From Heterotrichella gracilis (taxonomy: Eukaryota > Sar > Xanthophyceae > Tribonematales > Xanthonemataceae), in NCBI GenBank assembly GCA_032358255.1, contig JAULBX010019965.1, positions 1-64,000 of the forward strand: a stretch of 64,000 bases of DNA, read 5' to 3'. Made by a program: the position numbers and the translations under genes. The notes under the pieces are model-generated. The model made no database searches, was not told the DNA's origin, and saw only the letters and a program-made list of their open reading frames with translations. This document shows positions 23,501 to 33,720 of the stretch, one piece after another; positions within the stretch are counted from its first letter, which is position 1, and the number at the start of each line of letters is the position of its first letter.

Positions 23501-25478
23501 AGTAGTCCTTTGCAAGGACTATTAGAGTGGTTACTCTTCCCACTGTTGTCACTGCATTTAATTCAACAACACTGTCACCACTGAGTTCCAAACAGGGCTG
23601 TGTATGAGGACCTGCTAACAAATATTGCTGCAATAATGGATTGATTTTGATGCTCTAAACAGCGAATTAGGGGAGCGTTGATTAAAACCCAGAATGATTC
23701 CCACAGGTGATATGGAGAAGTATAGCCGCAGCAATGTGACAGGCCACTGCAGCGCCAGCAATGCAGCAGAGTGTGGGTGTCTCGGCATACCATCCAGCAG
23801 CACTGTCAGTGATTCAGAACCCAGCCAAGAGGAATTCTTTGAGAGTGAAGGCAATGGGTTCAGCGACATCCACAGCTTGGCCTCTGCATCCAATGTTATC
23901 CTCCTGCCATACTCCAGCATCAGTGGGGACACAGACTCTTTTACTGTATCCCAGCCCACAGCCGTGGCAGACTCTTTCCCTTCCCTGCCAGATCAGTCCA
24001 ATGCACGGGCCAGCCTCATCGATGCTTCAGTGGCTAGTGACCATGACCAGGGAGGCATGTGGGCAGCAGAATTGTTCCAGAAGTTGAGCCTGACGTCCAA
24101 CCCAGGCGGTGCAACCTTTGATACTGGGTCCATCAACAGCGACAGCCTGTTTGAAGGTTGGGCCACCGTCAGTGAGGAGGAGGAGGTACCAGAGTCACCT
24201 TCACCCTTGTCAGAGCATGCACAGGATGGTGGCGGGTACACAGGGAGTGCAGAGGCATCCCTGAGCCAAGGCAGTGCGTACCATCTGTTGCAGGGTGACA
24301 CGCAAGCGTGTGCAGCCTATGAAGCCATGTTTGCTCAGGTAGGAGGCCGGTACCATGCGCTGGTCACAATGAGGCGGTGCGCTTTGCGCTTGTTCTAGCC
24401 GATTGCAGCACATGAATGCACAATATCGCTTGGATGAAAACGTTGTTAAAAACTACCTAGGTATGGCCCTGTACCATGCGCTGTTCACGATGGAGTGGTG
24501 CACTTTGCGCTTGTTCGGACAATTGCAGCACATTGATGCACAATGTTGCTTGAATTGAAAATATAAGTAATATCTAGGCGTGCCACCTGGGAACACCGCT
24601 GTGGCACTTCATATTAAGCCCAAACTCACTCATAGCCCTGGTAAAATTACATGATGTTTTGGCAACAACTAGGATTATAGAATGCACATTGTTTTTGTTG
24701 CAGGATGTAACCAAGGACTCTGGAGGCAGCGCCCTTTCCAGTGGCGAGCACGGCATCCATTTCATCCGCTTCAGCGACGATGCATGGCGCCGTGCTGAGC
24801 TGGAGAGCCAGCGCCAGGCAGACGAGGCAGAGAAATCACAAGCCACGGAAAGGAGTCGTGTGGACTGCGTGGAGCTTGGTGCACTTGAGAAGCTCAGCAA
24901 TGTTGTTTTCCACTCCAAGTACGTGTGCACTGCTCATTCTGTGTAGGCCTTGTGATGCACTGTCACAAGCCAGACACCTGCTTGCTACTGAAGTGGTTTA
25001 CAATTCCCAGTTGGCATTGCATTGTCAATGCAATGCGCAAATGCTTTGATCAGTAGACCACTAAGTAGTGCATTGAGATTTCAAATGTGAGTGAGTGTCT
25101 TCCATGCAACTGGAGCGCGTTAAAAGTTTATCAGGAGCTATCGTGCCCAAGGCAGGAGGCTCCTCGTGACACATGGTGTGAATGCGCACCATGCAAGTTA
25201 TAGACGCACATATGCAAACATGTGAGGACAAGGCTGTCAAAATTTTGGTCATTAGTACGACATTCATACGACATGATTAAATCCCCAGTCATTCAAGGTA
25301 TGATTGCATATCTAATTGGAACCACTTGTTCACCCGCAGGTGCGTGCATTGCAGTGAAGCCTCCTCAGGCGCCGTGCCACTCAAGCTGTGCGCCAGGTGC
25401 GGCGCAGTGAGCTACTGCTGCAAGGAATGCCAGAGGGCTAACTGGCAGTATCACAAGGTCTACTGCAAGGGCGTATAA
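20572..25478 (+). CDS. MYND-type zinc-finger protein
   Basis: Seven exons join in phase: 20572-21527, 22117-22315, 22461-22644, 23188-23412, 23707-24338, 24704-24918 and 25340-25478. The product is 849 residues. The last 46 residues form a MYND zinc finger with all expected ligands in order: CVHC, LCARC, SYCCKECQ, then H and C in WQYHKVYCKG. MYND fingers usually bind proline-rich peptides in partner proteins. Residues 1-60 are Ser/Gln-rich. About 60-600 is predicted helical, containing LLLELLPLFLLKLPTVQQYL. About 600-750 is acidic and serine-rich, and probably disordered. I recognise no SET or other catalytic domain. Large numbers of MYND proteins occur in green algae, and the exact ortholog is unknown. 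The ATG at 20572 is the first in a frame with no upstream continuation. Confidence 0.85.
21825..21872. repeat. 23-base tandem duplication in a MYND-gene intron
   Basis: TTAATGCGTTCATGCTGTGC occurs twice in immediate succession within the intron between 21,527 and 22,117. Confidence 0.8.
24336..24570 (+). repeat. Two-copy ~120-base duplication beginning at a splice donor
   Basis: The intron after the exon ending at 24,338 starts with a block (donor, then GTACCATGCGCTG…CTTTGCGCTTGTTC…TTGCAGCACAT.AATGCACAAT). It is repeated about 125-130 bases downstream with roughly 85% identity by eye. The second copy also begins with a potential donor (TAGGTATG). Confidence 0.85.
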
Positions 25479-26295
25479 AAGGGCAGAGCAATGGTATCCC
25501 AGGGAGCCTCAGGCAGGCAGGCTTTGGGCTGCAGGCTGGCAGTGCGGGCCTTCAAAACAGCCACACGCAAATCATTTGGCGCAGCGCGCACGTAGTGCAT
25601 TGCATGGATGCTGGCAGCAGCAGCAATACTGATCTTTCCCAGTGAAATTACTGCACATCATCATCCGCTGTTTTTGTTTTTGTTATTCAGAATTAATGCA
25701 TAGATTATTATCATCCATATACTGGTCAGACAAGACTTCGTTCAACATTTGGAGAAGTACGTTCACCTTCAGCTTGTTGTCGCAGCGGATTTGCAGTGAC
25801 AGTAATAATTTAACAGGAGATGCCAATGGGCAGCTATCAACCCTGGCTTGCAAGCAAAGCTTTCAAAAAACATTACAAGGCCCTGCCACCTAGCACAGCT
25901 CCTGGCATCAGTGTGTGCTAAATGATGCACATACCAGTTCAATTTTGTCAGCCTTGCCGGCTGCCAGCAGTTGCTCTAGCTAGTGTACATTGATGGTGCA
26001 CAGGGATGCATATAGCCAGGAATATTTACCGGCATTGCAACACAACACCAAAAATTTCAAAGCAACTTCCAATATAGCTCCCACTGTAACACCATGACAG
26101 GGTCCAGCGGGGACATGACCCCAAGATGCCCGCCATGCGTCACATACTGAGATTTGATACAATGCGATCCCACCACCTGGTGTCCAGCTCCCGGAAATTC
26201 AGCACAGGAAAATCCTCAAGGAACTCTTGGAATGGGGACTCTTAACCGATTAAAATCGCTTTGAATCCACTCCACCTTAAGGTGCAGCTGGTGGT
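25479..26295. other. Intergenic stretch between convergent genes
   Basis: The MYND gene and the histone-chaperone gene end toward each other here. I see no exon. The stretch should contain both 3' untranslated regions. No clear terminator or polyadenylation signal can be assigned by eye. Confidence 0.45.
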
Positions 26296-29200
26296 TCATT
26301 TCCTGCCAGAGGGTCTGGGCTTCTTGCGAGCCGGCTTTGCACTGGCTACCAGGTGAGCGATGGCACTGGAGGGGATGTCATCGTCACTAACCAGCTCAGC
26401 ATCGCTGCCTGAATCGTCATCATCACTGCTTCCATCAGAGGAGTCGTCACTGCTGGCATCACTGCTGCCCTCCCCATCACTGTCATCGATGGAGATGATT
26501 TCCTCCCCCTGTGGAGAGCGCAGGAGGTGAATGAGAAACATGAAGTGACTGTTACGAGTATCTGACATTGATATCATAGCACCTCACATGTGACCACAAT
26601 GGTATAGGCTTGCGTTGGGTTTGAACTTCAAAGCATTACTGTAGTCGTGATTTTCAAGACAGGGCTGTGCATGCATATCTTGTCTCCGCTCACCTCCCCA
26701 TGCGCACTTTCCTCCCCTTTCTGGGCTGCCCGCGCCCGCTTCCTGCCACCTGGCGCCTCCTCCTCGCCCTCGCTCTGGTTGGGGTCAAAGTCAGAGTCCT
26801 GTGGCATATGGTAACACAAATGCCTCAGATTGCGTCCACAGGCACACACCCCAGCTTGTTCTCAGCCGAGAGACAGGCATTGCCAACAATGGGAATGGTC
26901 CACAAAGCAATGAAAAGACAAATAGAGTGGGTTTCAGTGCAAGTGAAGCTCATGCCATTCCTGAAGTATCAATTGAAATGTGGGAAAGTTGGATGCAGTG
27001 TGGAGATACCCAACGCGCCTCTTCATCGTCCGAATCCTCCTCTTCACTTGCTTCCTCCCCCACTTCCACACCCTCCTCCTCCTCCTCCACATCCTCCCCT
27101 GTCCCCACCCTCAACTTCTGGGACTGAATGTAGTTGGTCAGGGGGCCCAAATGCTCCCGTGCAATTTGCCCAAATTCCACTGTTGACCCATCTGCCATGT
27201 GGCACAGGAGGTCCCATGTGACAGATGACCCCCCCGCGCGCGACAGCTCCACAGCTTTTATCTCCCTCTTGAGGAGGAACATGGCCGGCTGCACACCAGG
27301 GTTTTGTTAGGGTTTAATTGAGGTTGCTGAGGGGTTGACGCATGGCCCTCGCACAATTACAAGGGACAACAGGTGTGGCCAACTGTGAAGTAGGTGGAAA
27401 CCCTATGCTAGGGTCTCCAGGCCAACGTTGTCAAGATGGTCAGCTACACAGGTGCTAGTGCTGCACTGACCCTCGCATTAGATCTATATTCCAGCATTAG
27501 CTTTTGTACCTACCCGTTCCACGAAGCACAGCCCTTGCGCCAAGGGGAACAGCAGGCCTTGGTTAGCCTGCAGGGGAGCACACCCAGTCAGCAACAGAAC
27601 CCTGCCTCAGGCATCTGGAAATCAGGGTTGCTTCCAATCTGGCCTGTGCCAGCCTAAAAAGTCTTCTATCTTCATTCTTTTCAAAGGGTGCATTGCGCCA
27701 CATGGCCCTCATGGACAACTTGCAGGCAGACAAGCGCGCCACATGGCACGCAGGTGCCGGTGGCCCCACCGGTCACCTTGACATTTGCCGCCACACACAC
27801 TGCCCCCCCATGGGTGGAGAACACATCGGGGTCGGGCGCACAGAAGGCCACGGGGGGAACCTCCATGATCCTGTGCACATGGGGTAGCAGGAGGGTGTGT
27901 CTCAAAACCCAGACTCGCAATTCATTGTTACCCACCATAAGTGGTGACATCAGGAGTGCTAATGTATGAAAAACGTTTCCTGGTTTGTGTACTGATAGCG
28001 TTACCTTAACGCCCCTGGTGCACCCGTAGCAATGAGCACATGGTAAGGTAAGGGTTATACAATGCCTATTATCGGCCCCAACCAGCCAAGCTGCAGGAGT
28101 ACCCCTACACATGAGCTCTGAGCATCCACACACAATCAAATTGATAAGTGATAAGATGTGAAGAAAGCAAAGCAACCGCAGTCAAAGATACGCATGCATG
28201 CCTCGGAAACCTGCTGTTTGCCGCATGACATGGACTGGGCTAACCCGTACCCTAGCCCTTACCCTAGGGTTTGGCACACCACCACCGCTGCTAGGCCCTC
28301 CAGCTGGCCCTCCCCGTCAGGGCTGGCCAATGACAGCTCAGCATCCACAGCAGTCTGCAAGGGGGGACAAACTTAACTTTGAACGTTTCATCCTATTATT
28401 ACACACCAGCGAGATGTTGATTTTGATGGCAACTCCGATTGACCCATGTCAAGCAGCGATTGTTTGGCAGGAGTGTGCGATAACGTCTACCATCCTTTTT
28501 CCTGAGAATCAAGATGTACAACTGTTGAATCAAGATGCTTAGGTACATACATACAGGGCGATGAGCAGTGAACCTTGCACAGGCGGCGCCGAGCAGTCCT
28601 CTCCACTGCACCACAAGGTTGCAGTGCGGGCAATTGTATGTGCCATGACTGTGCCAGGAGAGGCCCTTACCTGCAGTATGAGCGCTGGCAGTCGCGTCTT
28701 TCCGTTGAGCACATGGGTGTCCCTGTGGAAACAAGGGGGAACTCCATCAAATTTGCTTCCAAGATACTCTCCCCATGTTTGGGAAGCGCACGCAACTTTG
28801 TCAATTGCGGGCACCATTTTGATTTCACATAAGCAGTGTTGGTGTCACATGTACGTGCGCAAGCAGGTAAAGGTCAGGTGAAGGGCAGCCCTTCTCCCCC
28901 GCCAGAACGCTGGACAGGGATGGAAAAAAGCGAGCGGGAACGAGTGTGATGACATGGGGACCTACTTTTTGAGGTTGAAGAACAGCAGCATTCTGAGTTT
29001 GGACGACGTTGAGCTTGGCACGTTCTCAAAGATCTGCAGGCGGCACAAAAACTGGATGATTTGGTTGTTTACCGTGGGTATATGAGAACTTAAGGCCATG
29101 TGGTGTGGTCATGAGAGGGCGGGTATATTGCAAGATGCGGGTATATCACAAGATGCGGTTATATTACAAGATGCGGGTATATTGCAAGATGAACCAGGAG

Positions 29201-29947
29201 CGTATATGCATGCATATGGTTTTGGGCTGTATACAAGGGCTACAGCTGCCAAAATACTATTTGCATTGCACCCGATCGTTATGGTTGGTTGGATAATGTA
29301 CGACAGCATGCCATGCCCAAATTCGTTGACATGCCAACTTGGGTGACAGCACATCAAGCTGATATTAGTTTGAAAGCTAGACCACTTACCGCCACTTGGG
29401 AGATAGCATCGTATGGTACCACCACCTCCACCTTCGTGCTGGCAAGCACAAAGTATTCCTTGCAGAAGATGACATCAAACTTGCCCCTGCAACGGCAGCG
29501 CCATGTGTCTGCATGGCATGCGCCGGGTGTGTGTGTGGGCCAAGCAGAGCTTGGAAACACTGACTTACCTGGGTGTTATCCATGAGAGCCCCACTGCTTT
29601 ACTTATCTGCACATGCTTGGTTGGAGCAGCAGGCTGCTGAGCTGCGCCCGCCTTGCCTGCAACACCACATGCCCCAGCCAATCCAACCCAGTCCAGCACT
29701 CCAGTCGCATGGCTTTCCAGCATAGTGTATGCATATACACCTAAGAAAAGTCATTATATGCACTGTGTCCCGTCCATGCTACTGTCCCACCTGCTGCAAA
29801 CTCCTTGAGCACAGCCACAACCAGCCGAGCGATGGTTTCTGCGTCCGCTGTGTCTGTGCTTGGGAGCTCGCCAAGAGTGCTGAAAAGAGTGGGGCCGGTG
29901 GCGTACCCTCCCACCAGGGCTTTCAGCTGCTCCAGGTGCGAAAGCAT
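26296..29947 (-). CDS. Rtt106 / Pob3(SSRP1-M)-type tandem-PH histone chaperone
   Basis: Rtt106 and the middle domain of Pob3/SSRP1 share a double PH fold that binds histones H3-H4 during nucleosome assembly. Exons read include 29791-29947 (start ATG), about 29,580-29,645, 29,394-29,489, a segment near 28,980-29,035, others near 28,650-28,800 and 27,700-27,870, 27,513-27,568, about 27,000-27,290, then two acidic exons ending TGA at 26296-26298. The first PH shows GKFDVIFCKEYFVLASTKVE and VVVPYDAISQVA. The second shows NQGLLFPLAQGLCFVE and ADGSTVEFGQIAREHLGPL, close to the SSRP1 lines GLLYPLERGF and the TFSSIEREEY region. Three acidic stretches follow, and the protein ends in a basic RKKPRPSGRK. 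There is no HMG box, which favours Rtt106-like over SSRP1. Exon limits in 28.2-28.9 kb are uncertain. Confidence 0.78.
29105..29190. repeat. Minisatellite, about four units of 19 bases
   Basis: The unit GCGGGTATATTGCAAGAT, with small changes (CACAAG, TTACAAG), repeats four times in succession. It lies in an intron of the histone-chaperone gene. Confidence 0.85.
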
Positions 29948-30922
29948 GGTGAAGACCCCGGTTAATCACACTAGCTGCGCCCGCAACTGCGCAGTGGGAT
30001 AAGAAGACAGCCTCTGGACCAATGGAGGACACCCTGTATCCATTTACCAGGTTCAATGGACTGCTGACCCCATAACCGTGTATGCACGTTGGAGCAGGGG
30101 CGTTGTCCTTCAAGTCACCTTGTGTTGTGCTCACTTTGTCAGTGTTCACTGCTGTTCTGTGCACTGCATACAGGACAAGGGGGGCATAATATGACCAGCA
30201 CCCACCAGGACATTGCTTACCCTTGCTGAGCTAAAGTACTACCACATCCGGGCGCAGGACTGTGTAAGGTGTACTCTTGAACGTGCTGTGAAGTTGTGGG
30301 CCCCAAACATAGGCATGGCGAGGGGTTGCACGGTCCCTACACTCAATACCATGTGTCATGTCACTTGCACCCGCCCACCTTCGCCGATGCTCACAGACAA
30401 ACGGTCAATAACTCACTTATTGTTCTTTGCTTAACGATCTCTACCCAGATCAGATGGTTCTGAGCAATCTGGAGGGCTCCACTTTGCATGCATGCATGCA
30501 TTTGCAATTTGCATGCATTCAGTGCATGCGGTCAGCCACAGACAGGGAAACAGTCAGGGACAACGTGCCAATAGGTCAGCCGCTGCAAGATGGGTTGTCC
30601 TAAAGCAACTTCATGGGTGCTTATAGGGCTTGGTTTCGGCAGGGTGGACAACACCTCGACTCGCCTCACCGTGGTTTTCAAAGTTTGAACACCCACAAAA
30701 CGCCCACAAAACGCCCACAACAGCTGCCGTACGTTGGTGGATATTGTGGCACGCCCAACAACGACATATACTTTAAGAAAGAACTTACTCCGTCTAATAC
30801 TAACCACAAGCAGCTCTTTCACCAACGTCTACAGTCACAACCTGTACCCAGTTCTGCATCAGAACTCTGGAGCTTGTAATTGCTCCTCGTCAGGTATCGT
30901 AAACCCCTCAGATAGGGACACC
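29948..30922. other. Divergent spacer upstream of ubiquitin-fusion copy 1
   Basis: No exon is supported. The block around 30,625-30,655 (GGTTTCGGCAGGGTGGACAACAC) is repeated upstream of copy 2 at about 38,249-38,273, so the duplicated unit includes upstream DNA. The short tandem CACAAAACGCC occurs at 30,693-30,717, and a TGCATGCA run at 30,486-30,503. Confidence 0.5.
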
Positions 30923-31931
30923 ATGGCTGAGAATACAACAACTGCTGCAAAACTGGAAGACTTGTTCAGCCTGAGCATCATAGTCGACGGCTCTGAAGTG
31001 CCCATGCAGCCAGAGCTAGGGCCCATTGTTGGCCTGAAACACGGGACAGAATACAGCATGTGCCTCACCAACAACTCATATCTGCGAGCAGACGCCACAC
31101 TGACAGTCGATGGCAAGGGTATTGGCATATTTCGTGCGAACCCTGGCGAGTTCTATCACCTTGAGCGCCAATCGGATGTGGCCAAGAAGCTGGTCTTCTA
31201 CAAGCTTGACTCATCGCATGGCCGCTCCTGCAACCTGGCAGCTACTGGGTTCAACCTGGGATCAGTGCAGGCCACAATCGTGCCAGAGAGAAAGAGGACA
31301 GTTCCCACCTACCTACGGACACCTCCCTACGTTTCTGTGAAGCTTCTGGCAGGCAAGGCTGTCCAGGTCAGCATCGCAGAGGGGGCGGACGGGCCGGTGA
31401 CAGTGGACTGTCTCAAACAGCAAGTTTGCGACCTGGAGGGTATCCCAGTGCACGAGCAGCGGATGATCTATGCTGGCAAACAGCTGGAAGACTGCCAGAC
31501 TGTCAAGCACTATCACAGAGGGTACGACGCTGCACCTGGTGCTGAAATTGCGCGGGGGAGGGTATGTCCAGAACCCCTGGGCCCACCTGCCTGGTGGTCG
31601 CCCACCAACTTGCACCCAACAGGCCCCAGCTGCAAAGGAGCCAGCAGCAACAGCAGGAGCCGAAGCAGCGGTCGATGGCGCAGCAGGCACAGGAGTGCAC
31701 TACAGCCTGGGAGGGACGGGGCTTGGTGGCGACTCAGCCCAGGACTTTGGTGACGCTGAAGCTATTGTGCTGGACTATGGGGGCAAGGTGACCCTTGGGT
31801 TGAGGATGATATGTGTGGAGGAAGGGGAGGATGAGGGGCAGCTGGAGGAGGTGCCGGCGCCAACTGGCGAGCTGCAGGGGACGGATGGGGATGGGGATGA
31901 GGATATGGGGCAAGGTCTTTTTGCAGCGTGA
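30923..31931 (+). CDS. Ubiquitin-domain fusion protein, copy 1 (frameshifted)
   Basis: The ATG at 30923 sits in a good context (ACACCATGG). Residues about 10-110 form a beta-rich domain with LEDLFSLSIIVDGSEVP, GTEYSMCLTN and [20 protein letters not shown] do not know a name for it. A diverged ubiquitin domain follows (VDCLKQQVCDLEGIPVHEQR, YAGKQLEDCQTV). After 31,513 the frame breaks: comparison with copy 3 and ubiquitin suggests five bases are missing. Another frame then continues with TTLHLVLKLRGGG and a C-terminal extension carrying [10 protein letters not shown] and [10 protein letters not shown], to TGA at 31,931. The original frame instead stops at 31,753. No intron could bridge the break. 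Single exon. Ubiquitin fusions are usually cut after the GG by deubiquitinases. Whether this one is functional is doubtful. Confidence 0.7.
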
Positions 31932-33697
31932 ACAGGGGGATGGCAGCGATCTGCAGCGGAATTCCTTGGGAGTAAGAATATGGCAGTGAGGTAGTATATT
32001 CAAAGCAATGCATGGTGCGTGGGCAAAGGAAGCACCTGTAACCTCAATGGGAGTGACTATGTTTCAATTATAGAGATGCAGTGCGTCACATGAGTCGTGT
32101 GCGTGCAGGGATTTTAGGGTCTAGGGTTTGGCTCTCAGCAGTCTCGTGGGAACCGCCTGTGTAATTTCCCTTATGAGGCAGCATGGAACCAGTATTTTGC
32201 TGCACATTGTGAGAAAAGAAAACGTTAGGTAGCGCGCGCCAGCTGGACAGGTCTGTGCCGCACGAATGTGCTCGATTGCATGGCAAGCAATGCTGGAATT
32301 TCTGGTGTGTGTGGCTGCGTCACTTTGCTAGTGTTTGTATCATTACCAATGTGTGATGATCTGGTATAATGTGTACAGTATTGGTGGCAGTCCATGCTGA
32401 TGAATTAATAAGCATTAGCAGTGAACGCTAATGCCCACAGTAATTACTAAAGTATATACTAGATTTGGCAATTCATGAGAGTAAGCCAGGTTCAGGAGTG
32501 TAGTGTCTGATCTGATGGGGTTTTCGCTCCATTAGTAGTGTTTGCCAGGGAACATGTCTGGTCACCGGTTAGTAGCATGCTGTAAAGCTTGAAATGCAAT
32601 AATTGCAATAATGCAATAATCGCTCTTGGCTCTTGGCTCTTGGCTCAATTATTTATACATGCATGTAGCCTGCCCAGTCAGCCAGCTAGTCTTTGGTATC
32701 AATACATTTGTTGTCTGACACAACATGTAAATTTTACAACCTGGACAGCAGTGCCAAAACTTCAGACCGCAATAAACCATGGAGAAAACGGCACAAGTAT
32801 GCGAGATATCTGCGCATAATTGTAATAATTGCCCAAGTGGACAACCATGAAAACAAACTTCAATGCGCCGCCAACCTGGAGTCCACCAGGGGAGCATCCT
32901 ATGTGACATGTTGCATGACTGACGCCGCTGACCAATGCCGCTGCCGTCAACCTGTGTGTGCGCGCGCAGCATCGCATGTTTCAGAAGGTTACAACCATAT
33001 GCAGTTTTCTAGATTAATCCACTAGGTCCACATCATCGACTACACTGAGGCTCCCTAGTTGCAATTGGAAAATGGTAGCAAAACAGAAAGAAAGCAAGAC
33101 TCTCAGTCAGAGATAACCATGCGCACAAGATAGTACTCTGGGGCAGCTATCCAGCACCTTTCGCTCAGAATAAATTTCAAAATCGTGCAGCTGCAGGGCG
33201 CACCCAGCAACCATTCTATGAACGAGCAGAACAGTACACCTTTGAGCACCCTGAGCTACACTATAGTCTCAGGGTGCTAAAAAGTGTACTGTCCTGCTCG
33301 TTCACAGAATGGTTGTTGAGCTTGCACTGCACGATTTCCAAGTATATATAGGCATCCTCACAGGAATAAATGCTGAAATGTGCTAAATGCCAGAGCTTGG
33401 TACCAATGGTGGCACTGGCCGCATGACCAGAAAGGGACATGCTGACCTTCTGGAAAAATCCCTACCTGCACCAGCACATGAGCCGCATGCAGTTGCCACC
33501 CGCAGCCCGCACCACTGCACCGCCCCTGGCCGATACAGCGATGCTCCTACCATAGTTATGATGCAATGGCTGCTGCAAGCTCCCACCCGGTGAAAGCACC
33601 ACCCCCGCAAACCCCCATCGTGCGGCATACGCACACAAGCCCCATCGCCAATGGCTGCGCCAAATGTAAGAGGGCTGCACAGCGCTGCACCTGAAGG
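31932..33697. other. Intergenic stretch with a long foldback
   Basis: No exon is supported. It holds the foldback at 33,180-33,337 and a simple repeat at 32,598-32,645 (GCAATAAT, then GCTCTTG three times). The remainder shows only short unsupported open frames. Confidence 0.45.
33180..33337 (-). ncRNA. Long imperfect foldback, possible small-RNA precursor or MITE
   Basis: Two arms of about 70-75 bases pair around a 12-base loop (33,256-33,267). The inner 11 bases (AGCACCCTGAG) are perfect. The central 38 bases (ACCATTCT, GAACGAGCAG and CAGTACAC) differ at about four positions. The outer part (AATCGTGCAG) pairs again after some internal loops. Three of the four central differences would be G-U pairs if the minus strand is transcribed. 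No coding potential is present. It could be a microRNA-type hairpin, an inverted-repeat siRNA source, or a MITE. Strand is a guess from the wobble pattern. Confidence 0.5.
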
Positions 33698-33720
33698 CTA
33701 GGGTTTAGGGTCTGCGCTGG
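33698..33720 (-). other. Stop codon of the kinase gene inside a telomere-like tract
   Basis: The last codons GAC CCT AAA CCC TAG read straight through a CCCTAAACCCTA tract, so the telomere-like repeat supplies the final residues and the stop. Confidence 0.8.
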
